A DNA stretch of 64,000 bases from Mesocentrotus franciscanus (lineage: Eukaryota > Echinodermata > Echinoidea > Camarodonta > Strongylocentrotidae): positions 24,344,761 to 24,408,760 of the forward strand of contig CP137679.1 of assembly GCA_037976565.1 (NCBI GenBank), read 5' to 3'. The position numbers were made by a program, and so were the translations under genes. This document shows, in pieces, positions 55,855 through 64,000 of this stretch. Below the pieces are notes generated by a model, which was not told the DNA's origin, ran no database searches, and was given only the letters and a program-made list of their open reading frames with translations. The number at the start of each line of letters is the position of its first letter. Position 1 is the first letter of the stretch.

Positions 55855-56299
55855 CCCAGGTAGCAAGCCCATATGGGGCCCATAATGGGGATGAACTGGG
55901 TCACTTGTGCCATCTGGGCTATTAAATGGAACCCATATAATTTATCCCATATGGGCCGGCCAATATATTTAGTAACCCATATGGGATCTATCTGCGCCAG
56001 CCCTAATGGGTTCCAGATGGGAATGACCTGGGCGTACACATATGGGTAACACATGGGGAAAATCTGGGTTAACCCACATGGGATATATCTGGGTTAACCA
56101 ATATGGGTACCAGATGGGATTAAGCTGGGCATACCCATTTGGGCCCAGTTTGGTATGGGTCTTATATGGGTTTACCCATATGGGTCCCATATGCTTCTTG
56201 GGTGCAGATGCCTTAGGGCCTCAGATGGTTTTCCATATGGGGCCCATGTTTCAGAGAATATGGGACCCATGTGGGTCCCACATGGGCTTGCTACCTGGG
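55855..56299. mobile_element. 445-bp element with a body of CCCATATGGG motifs
   Basis: Inverted ends CCCAGGTAGCAAGCCCAT ... ATGGGCTTGCTACCTGGG enclose about 20 CCCATATGGG / CCCANNTGGG words that are themselves palindromic. The end CCCAGGT resembles that of the 16289-17872 element. No clear target duplication. Long frames through it follow the repeat. Confidence 0.8.
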
Positions 56300-56739
56300 T
56301 TATTATCCTCTCTGTCTCTCATTATCTCTCTCTCCCTCTCTGTACTTCTTTTTGCACTTTTGCGCTTCACGCTTAACATTTAGCTCGTTGCTTTTTAACG
56401 CTGCGGCTTTGCATTTGGCGCACTGCATTTCTATGATGCTGTTGATTGAATAAATTGAATAAATTCATCAATTCCTAATGAAGCCGTATGAGCGAGAATT
56501 CAATTTATTATTGTCTCACATAAGGTTGTCTCATTTACTTCGTTTTCTATTTATATATGTATGTATTATGAAAATGAGATAGCAAAATGTGTATATTGAT
56601 GGTTATCTTGCGAGTTATAACCATTTACTACTCTCATCGGACTCTCATCATTGATTGTTCTCTTCATTTTTTTTTTGATGGTGAATTATTGGGGGGGATT
56701 GTACAGGATATATCCCCCCCCCGTGATCGACACCCATGC

Positions 56740-56800
56740 TTTAGTGTTAATGTTAGATCTAGAATGTAGGCTAGTATAGTCTAGATCTAACACTAAAGTC
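56740..56800. repeat. Short imperfect palindrome
   Basis: TTTAGTGTTAATGTTAGATC pairs with GATCTAACACTAAA about 20 nt later. Confidence 0.6.
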
Positions 56801-56915
56801 TAAACAGCATTTATCCCCGTATCTATAATGGAATCATGTACCTTGAATTTTGCTATGTAAATGTACATTCTAATTGAAAAAGACTAAATAAATGCCTGGT
56901 TTAGGAAGACCAATG

Positions 56916-57256
56916 GGCGCTTGTTCAGAATCGTATCCCTACTTTGACCCCGTAACTCCTGCGTAGAGATACGCTACACCGTCGGTCGGTACGGTATGCA
57001 ATTTGTATTGTGCATCAGTTTGCCGTGAGAAAATGTATATTATATTATTATAAGTCTTCATTTTTAGGAAAAATACTCCCAAAAAGATAAGAAAATTAAC
57101 ACGAAACAGGTAAGAAACCAAACGACTTTTAAATCATGGCCATTATTTGAAGATAAGATAAATATTTACTTGATTTTTAGGTCTAGCTGTTTTAGTAGCG
57201 TATCTCTACGCCGGAGTTACGGGCTCAAAGTAGGGATATGCTTCTGAACAAGCGCC
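56916..57256. mobile_element. 341-bp foldback MITE, 8-bp near-duplication
   Basis: Arms starting GGCGCTTGTTCAGAATCGTA pair over about 60 bp with the right end (…CTGAACAAGCGCC). GACCAATG and GATCAATG flank it, an 8-bp duplication with one later change. Confidence 0.85.
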
Positions 57257-57381
57257 GATCAATGTGGAAGTAGACCCTATATTAACCAATGCCCCCAATG
57301 ACAATGTCGATTAAAGATTGCCACGGACCCAGTCACCTATGAGTATGATGGGCAATTATACTAGCTTGTGTTATGCCATGG

Positions 57382-57664
57382 CAGGGGCGGATCCAGCCGG
57401 CGGCAAGGGAGGGGGCCTAAAAAGGGGCCCACTTCGTGCGAAAATTTGAAAATCGTGCCGGTCGATTTTTCGCTCAGTGGGGTAGTGAGCAAAAAAATTT
57501 TGGCACCCGAAATTTTTCCCTACGGAAGGGTTATTTTTTCCACTGCCACCCCTTGGGCGCTAGGGAGGGGCCCAACTTCTTTTTTCAAAAAAGGGTGTTT
57601 TTACCTTTTTTTTCTAGGGGAGGGGGCCCGGGCCCCCCGGGCCCCCTCCCTGGATCCGCCACTG
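57382..57664. mobile_element. hAT-like MITE with TGCCATGG duplication
   Basis: CAGGGGCGGATCCAGC ... TGGATCCGCCACTG with TGCCATGG on both sides (57374-57381, 57665-57672). Same family and orientation as 47569-47844. Confidence 0.92.
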
Positions 57665-57672
57665 TGCCATGG

Positions 57673-58611
57673 CAAAGACTATCAAAGACAATTAAAGCCA
57701 TAGCTAGGTCTAGACCCGTTTTTGCCCCACTAGTGTACGTGCAGGCATTATGATTATGTGATCCAAGTCCAGATTCAGCTTGGTTCGGATGTAGGCTAGA
57801 TCTACCAACAACAACAAAAACAAAACAAAAAAGGTGTCTCTTCCTAGCTTCCTAATCTTACCTCCCCCTTTCCCCTGATTGTGCCTTGTTTGAAATATTT
57901 AGAGGGAAAAGACATGTTTAGAGAGAAAAAAGGGTTTATATTAATTATTATTTGCGTATTACTAATGTCTAAATTCTTACTTTGTTTACATTGCATTTTC
58001 AGGACAATTTTATGCCACCCCCTTTTTTTATTTTGTTGTTGTTGAGAATTCAGGATCCAACCCTACATATGACATGGGTTTTTCTTACTCTAAAGAACAT
58101 GAACAAATTTATAAACTGATAGCTGATGCATGCATTTGATACCAGCACGAACCTTACTAAGTTTCTATTGTCTTTTAATTGTAGATTCTATGGAACCAAG
58201 AAGCAGATAATGACCACAGAAGTGCATAATAGAACACCAGGACCCGATCATCAAATTTTATGGTGTAGATCTACTCAGGAACAGGATCGACACCTAAGTT
58301 GAACTCTGGCAAGGTATGTTTGTATGAAGTTCGAAAATATTCAGGCTGTATTTATAATCTAAGCCCATTCGAACATCGCACTCATCTTGGACTAATGATA
58401 TTTTGGGGGAACTGTCTTATGTTGCATTATCTTGTAATTCTCATTTATTCTCTAGCTTTATTTAGGTGACAAACTACGGTGTTGCTAAATACACAAATCA
58501 GTATATTCACTCAGCATGATATTAAAAGACTTAGCCTACTCAAAAGCATTGTTTTCCTCAATATTACATTATATCTATCAAACTTGTTCTCACAAAATTT
58601 AGCAACTGAAG
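57673..58611. other. Unassigned sequence with one exon-like stretch
   Basis: 58185-58313 is bordered by TTTTAATTGTAG and AAG|GTATGTT, as in a spliced exon, with one frame open for about 38 codons. No similarity is recognised, so it could be part of a noncoding transcript or chance. Confidence 0.25.
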
Positions 58612-59729
58612 CAGGCGCGGATCCAGGATTTCTTAGGGGGGGGGGGCCCAAATATGAAATTATGCGAGCCAAATGTTGGTACGTAATGTTGACCAGCAGT
58701 GGCGAAATGAGCAAAAATGTTTGGGGGTCGAGGGAGCAGAGCCCCCGTAAGCTCAGGGGTTTTAGGCAATTTAAATACGGTCAGATGAGCATATTTTGAT
58801 ACCTTATCTGTGACACTAGCAGGTCACTAATTGGCGTGGGTCCAGGGGGCGGAGCCCCCGGAAGCTCAAGGGTTTTAGGCACTAAATTACAATCAAATGA
58901 GCATCTAGGGCCCACCTTAGGGACCTAGGTGGGGTCCAGGGGGCAGAGCCCCCGGAAGCTCAGGGGTTTAAGGCATTTTGTTACCGTCAGATGAGCATCC
59001 AGGGGCCCGCCTTAGGGCCCTAGGTAGAATCCAGAGGGCAGCGCCCCCGAAAGCTCAGAGGTTTTAGGCATTTAATCACGGTCAGATGAGCATATTTTTA
59101 TTTAGATTTGAATTAGTTTGTGACACCAACAGGTCTCTCTTTCTTTCTATACTTTTTTCAAAAAAAGTAGGGGGGGGGGCTCGAGGCCCCCAAGCCCCGC
59201 TGTTTCGCGGGCCCTGACATGTAGGCCTCTAAATAAGCATATTTCTTGCCTGACTGTAAATTTAGGAATTTGTCATTTTCCAACAATTGCATAAAAAAGT
59301 ATAATTTACTAAAAAGTGAGGAAAAATCTCGGAAAATTACGTCATTTCAGCAACATTTGTAAATCACCGGTATCGAATTTTATTAGGGGGCGGCCCCCCT
59401 CAAGCCCCCCTCTCCCGATCTACACCTTGTTGGCCGGAAAATCTCAACTGATCTCCCCTACCTTTCTTCTTCCTCTTTTTTGTTCCCTTTTAGCTCTCCT
59501 CTTTGCCTTTCCATTCCTTCTCCCTTTTTTTGGCCTGGGCGGGGAGGCAAGGCCCTTTCGGCCCCCTCCCCCAATCTCCTTCTTTCCCCCTTTCTTTTCT
59601 TTGTCCTCTTCTTTCTATCCCTTTCTCTCTTTCCCTTTCCCTTTCCCTTCTTTTCCTTCTCTCTCTCTCTCTCTTTCTTTCGCGGGGGAGGGGGCCAAGG
59701 CCCACTCGCCGCCCCTGGATCCTCACCTG
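58612..59729. mobile_element. 1.1-kb hAT-like composite, AACTGAAG duplication
   Basis: CAGGCGCGGATCCAGG at the left, GGATCCTCACCTG at the right, AACTGAAG on both sides (58604-58611, 59730-59737). Inside are an inner CAGTGGCGAAATGAGC terminus, two GC-hairpin tandem units, the CTCGAGGCCCCCAAGCCCC block and a polypyrimidine repeat. Same build as 29447-31980. No transposase. Confidence 0.88.
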
Positions 59730-60075
59730 AACTGAAGTTCAGTAGATACACCTATGTTTACAAACAATTTATAATTAATAGACTTCTACCTCTACATGAA
59801 CTGCCTGTTATTGTATGTAAAAAATGTTTAATAATAATAATAATTTAAGAAAAAAAAAATTGAAAGTTACTTGTAAAAGAATTGGAAATAAATTATACAC
59901 CTTTACTCTACTCTTCAAAAAAAATAGCCCTATCAGATAGTCATAAGTCTATCATTTTTAAATAAAACTAAAATGTAAGATCTAATAGTGGGTAGGTACT
60001 ATTTTTTTAAAATTTAATGTAGCGCAGCTAGTTTTAATGTTATTTGCTTTCTCCTCTCTTTTTGGTTTTATTATG

Positions 60076-60600
60076 CAGGTTGTCCCATGCAGAAGGTTTG
60101 ATACCCAGGCTTTTTTCGTACAAGTCCCTAGTCCACCCTCATCTTGAGAACAGTTCCAGCGTCTGGGATCCCTAAAACATCTCAGATGTCCACGATCATG
60201 ACAAGATCCAGCGCCGGGGCACATGCTATGTCACAATAGGGACTACAAGAGAACCAGCAGCGTGACTGCGATGATGACGTTCTAGTGGCCTACTCTATCT
60301 ACAAAGCACTCTGCAAGTAGACTGGGAATGGTGCACAAGATAGTCAATGGTCTCTCTGCCAAAGCCCTATTTTCCTTCAACAAATCACGATCATGGAAGA
60401 ACCATGACATGACCCTCCAGTTGCACCAAGCCAGAAGCGACATAGAAAAGTCTGAATTTGACCAACACTCTTTCCCAAAGTTAATGGAACTGACTTCCAG
60501 GAAATGTAGTGCATGCTGACAGTCCAGAGAACTGCCAGGGACTACTCCTGAGGCATCTAATTCCCTTATCCCACTAAAAAAAATCATCTGTCTTCCTCAC
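60076..60600 (+). pseudogene. Broken LINE reverse-transcriptase C-terminal region
   Basis: Frames give LFSYKSLVHPHLENSSSVWD, IQRRGT-YVT and, after several stops and shifts, GMVHKIVNGL and SWKNHDMTLQ. This is the order YKSLVRPHLEY-VWDP ... IQRRAARYV ... MLYKIVNGL found after the polymerase core in CR1/L2-type LINEs. Not functional. Confidence 0.7.
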
Positions 60601-61020
60601 ACCACTTGTAGTCTTTAGTACTGATTATATACCTCACTTAAGAAATCCAGCCATCTGATTGGTCGAAATTGCAGTCGTTGTTTTAACTATTCCCGAAAAT
60701 AAACGAAAAATGCCAAAGCCATGTAATAGTTTAAAAAAATAGTTTAAAAATCCCGGCAAAATTCCAGTTACCGGAAATTAGTTCAGTCTTGCTGAGCACG
60801 GACACCTTACATTAATTTTTTTGTGCGATAATTTCATAGTCGCTACATTTTAGGTTTTTAATTGCTTGAAAATTTCAGTCACGTCATTTTGCTAGCAAAG
60901 ATTAACAGACTCGACAGTGTCTCAGATTTTCTGTGATGTTTTAACCAATCTTTACTCAATAAAAGGCTAATTAAGGTAAGAATTCTTGGTAGATTATTGT
61001 GATAATTCGTACGGTCGGTG
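60600..61020. other. Unassigned sequence
   Basis: AT-rich, with no frame or repeat boundary recognised. Confidence 0.4.
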
Positions 61021-61026
61021 AAAAGT

Positions 61027-61251
61027 CATAGCGACTGCTTTAATACTCGCGCACTGCACTGGCTGTTTCTATACTGCCATACTGGCTTGCGAGAAAGTTG
61101 AATCCCTCACCCTCGGCGCCCCGCCCGCACAGGCGCGCCTCGGGGTGATGGCAGGGATTCAACTGACAACTAGACTAGGTCTAGGTCTAGGTCTATCTCT
61201 TGAGCGTATAATAAAAACAGCTAGTCCTCTCGTAGCAGTCGATCACTATAA
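61027..61251. mobile_element. Foldback element related to 61456-61619
   Basis: GCGACTGCTTTAATACTCG at the left pairs imperfectly with CTCTCGTAGCAGTCG at the right. Inner GGGATTCAACT / AGTTGAATCCC and a GGCGCGCC-like centre add a second stem. Termini are diverged. Confidence 0.6.
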
Positions 61252-61455
61252 CTATATTTTAGATTCGGACTTTAGCGTCATTTCCTCAATTGTAACAAGG
61301 TAGATATCATCAAGCATGAAGATTTTTCCAACTCGATGAGAGTTTTTAAGTGTTTTTCAGCAATGCTTAAACAGGAAGGAAAGGGAGTTGTGACTCACAA
61401 ACCAGTCCTGTTCTACCAGTTGATTGGTAATTTGACTCTTTTTTCGGCATATAAA

Positions 61456-61619
61456 AGTATTAATGACTGCTTTAATATTCGAGAAATAGTTGTTTTTATA
61501 CGCTCTCGGGAAGTTACAATTGGGCTATTGCCCTCGGCATGCCTCGGGCAATAGCACAATTGTATCCTTCCCTCGAGCGAATAAAAACAACTATTTCTCT
61601 CAAAGCAGTCATTAATACT
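61456..61619. mobile_element. 164-bp near-perfect palindromic MITE
   Basis: AGTATTAATGACTGCTTTAA ... the complement at 61600-61619, continuing inward to a TGCCCTCGGCATGCCTCGGGCA centre at about 61530-61551. The whole element is one hairpin. Confidence 0.8.
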
Positions 61620-61859
61620 ATACTAGTTCATCTTTTGGATAGGCTACATAGCCCTTTGAAGATTACCAGAACTTTGAAGAAGAAGAAGAAGAAGAAAAGA
61701 TAATTATGGCGAAGATCATGAAAGTATTTATCTGTTCTTTAAAATCCATGTAACATAGCTTTCGGATTAATTCAAGTTCTGACAAATATATTAGGGATGC
61801 TGAACTGGATACTAAATTGAAGGGGGAATAAAATGATGTAGGAGTAGTACAATAGTAGT

Positions 61860-62100
61860 ACTTTAAAATAATAATAATAATAATAACCAGAATAATAATA
61901 GTACTAATAATGACAATGATCTTCTTTTTCTTCTTGATTTCTTCCAGGTTGGAGAACTGCGGAGTTGTATCCTTCGCAGATTGGGTCAATTGGATTGGAT
62001 TGGATCATATAGCAGTAATAGGATAGCAGTAATAATAACAATAATAATAATGATAATAGTAGTAATAACAACAATAATTTCCAATGTAAAAAAAAAAAGT
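61860..62100. repeat. AAT-type microsatellites
   Basis: (AATAAT)n tracts at about 61867-61915 and 62025-62075, with further ATTTT repeats near 62178. Confidence 0.9.
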
Positions 62101-62582
62101 ACTCATAAAACTCAGTATATACCTGTGCCTTACATAGTAATATAGCATGTTGATAATTGAATAAATCGTATGGATTTTATTTTATTTTATTTTAAAATAT
62201 ATAATTTTCTAAATTTATAGTAAAATTTTACAACTGAAAAATTTGAATTCAAGAGACAGCAGCCCCCCCCCCCATTTATTTGTTACCTTTCTTTTATTGA
62301 TATATATGTCATGTTGCATTTAGAAAGATCATTAAAGAAAAAATTATGTTGATCAATGAGTTCTAAATGTTAATAAAATTAGTTAATACTGCTTAATTCT
62401 TTTCTTTTCATTTTCGTATTATGTGAAAGATATGTGATGATGCTGGTGATTATGATGATGTAGGCACTCTGTAATGATAATGCTGTATGACTGAGTTGTG
62501 ATGGGGCTGATGCAGTCTTGTGTATATAATTGAGTGATTGGTGTTCGACCTTGTGATTTCTTTTAAATCTGGCATCAGCGAG

Positions 62583-64000
62583 CAGGCGCGAATCCTTGCC
62601 CCCCTCGCCCCCAAAAAAGATCGGATGGGGGGCCGAAAGGGTCTTGCCTCCCATGCTGTTGCCTCCCCCAGCAAAAAAAAAAAGAGAAGGAAGGAAAGGG
62701 AAAGGAAAAGAGATAAAGGGAAGGAAATAAAGAGGAAGAAGAAAAGAAGGGGGATATCAGTTGCGATTTTCCCGCCAATAAGTTGTAAACCGGGGCGAAA
62801 GGCCCTTGCCTCCCCCGCCAAAAAAGGGGGAATGGAAAGGCAAAGAGGAGAGCTAGATGGGAACAAAAAAAGAAGAAGAAAAGACAAGGATGAAAAGAAG
62901 CGATTAATTCGACCAACAACGGGTGGATCGGGGGGACCGAAAGGCCCATGCCCCCAGCCAACTTAAAAGAGATAGAAGGAAGGGAAGAGGAGAAAAAGGG
63001 AAAGGAAAAAAAAGAGGAAGAAGAAAAGTAGGGGAGATCAGTTGCGATTTTCCCCGCCAACAAGGTGTGGATCGGGGGGCCGAAAAACCCTTGCCCTACC
63101 CCCATCCCCTCGGTAAAAAGAGAGAGAGAGAGAGAGAAGGAAGGGAAGAGAAAGGTAAAGAGGAGAGAAAGGGAAAGAAATTATAGAGGAAGAAGAAAAG
63201 AAAAGGGGGAAAATAAGGAAAGATCAGTTGCGATTTTTATCGCTTCTTCTATCATTGTACAACTGTCATTGTACAAATGTGTTTATTTATTTATTACTGT
63301 TTACAACAATACTATGAATATAAACTCATAACAGCAACAAAACAAAATGCAGAAGAAAACTTTTTCGCAGGCAGAAAGAATCGCAAAATGATCATGCATT
63401 TGCATGTAAGTGTATCATCAGAACTATTCATATTGTTTTATTACATCTTGTGAAATAGTATGCATTTAAGCTTTCGGAACTTTTGTGTGCATTTGTATGA
63501 AAGAAAGCGTTTGGAAATTATAATGCGCATGATGCAATTTCAGGTGCAATTTACTGCATTTGCCCCCAAAAAAAAAAAAAAAAATTTAAGCATGGTTTAT
63601 TTCTAATTGGATACTAGTGATTTACAAATTTTGCTAAAAATGACATAATTTTCGGGAATTTTCCTCACTTTTTAGTAAATTATAATTTTTATGCGTTTGT
63701 TGGAAAATGATAAATTCCCAAATATACAGTCTGGCAAGAAATATACTTATTTAAAGGCCTACATGTCAGGGCCCGCGGAACGGCGGGGCTCGGGGGCTCG
63801 AGCTCCCCCCTTTTTTGAAAAAGTATATTACAGAGAAATAGAAAGAAAGAGAGAAAAAAGAAAGAATAGTGACCTGCCAGTGTCACAAAATAATGAGGTA
63901 TCAAGATATGCTCATCTGACCGTGATTTAATACCTAAAACCCCTGAGCTTACGGGGGCTCTGCCCCCTGGATTCCACCTAGGGCCCTAAGGCGGACCCTT
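62583..64000. mobile_element. hAT-like composite, reverse orientation, cut by the window end
   Basis: Starts with the CAGGCGCGAATCC terminus. It then shows the complement of the polypyrimidine repeats (four purine-rich units with GATCAGTTGCGATTTTCCCG), an unrelated interruption at about 63236-63595, the AAATTGTAATTTT-type block and the GC-hairpin unit in reverse. The other terminus is beyond position 64000. Lys/Arg-rich frames here are artefacts. Confidence 0.75.

Noticed and set aside
56042..56383. Frames rich in MGxIW/GPxW
   Set aside because: Translation of the CCCATATGGG repeats.
1..64000. CRISPR array, operons or other prokaryotic features
   Set aside because: The sequence is clearly eukaryotic: spliced genes, SINEs and LINEs; the repeats lack regular spacers.

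Overview
This is a eukaryotic, AT-rich, intron-containing and repeat-dense stretch, most likely from a marine invertebrate deuterostome. An echinoderm such as a sea urchin is my best guess, from the TRAF family members, the CR1/L2/Daphne-like LINE and the abundant small DNA transposons. The species cannot be fixed from the sequence alone. Two host protein genes are recognisable, and both encode TRAF-type signalling adaptors (RING, TRAF zinc fingers, coiled coil, MATH). TRAF-A is on the minus strand at the left edge: exons 1-3 lie at 6027-5867, 2121-2058 and 1187-1089, and the rest is beyond the window. TRAF-B is on the plus strand and complete in five coding exons from 44185 to 49219 (458 aa).

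The two genes point away from each other, about 38 kb apart. Exon lengths (161, 64 and 99 nt) and phases are identical. An upstream block (about 6945-6054 in A, 43612-44158 in B) is conserved in inverted orientation, so the pair arose by inverted duplication that carried the 5' control region along. Part of that block resembles one half of a TTAA-flanked foldback transposon found intact at 49813-50352.

The 7-43 kb interval holds no recognisable host gene. From 10.6 to 33.85 kb it is a degenerate head-to-tail array of one noncoding segment whose modules recur in the order alpha-beta-gamma-delta-epsilon-zeta-eta. Because the copies are parallel, insertions can be read against uninserted copies. 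This dates and bounds many elements: hAT-like MITEs with 8-bp duplications, TTAA-flanked elements, TTA/TAA-flanked (Harbinger-like) elements, a Mutator-like foldback with a 9-bp duplication, tRNA-derived SINEs, a 7SL-like insertion, LINE 3' ends, and a three-level nested insertion at 29.2-32.0 kb.

At 40.26-42.29 kb lies a 5'-truncated LINE with a long reverse-transcriptase frame. Its 3' tail is shared with the SINE at 19.07-19.43 kb. Right of TRAF-B (49.2-64 kb) are more mobile elements, two broken LINE 3' ends, and hAT-like composites with purine/pyrimidine-rich tandem repeats running off the right edge. Three elements (16289-17872, 50616-51263, 55855-56299) share an odd architecture: terminal inverted repeats enclosing a body built almost wholly of one short reiterated motif, different in each.
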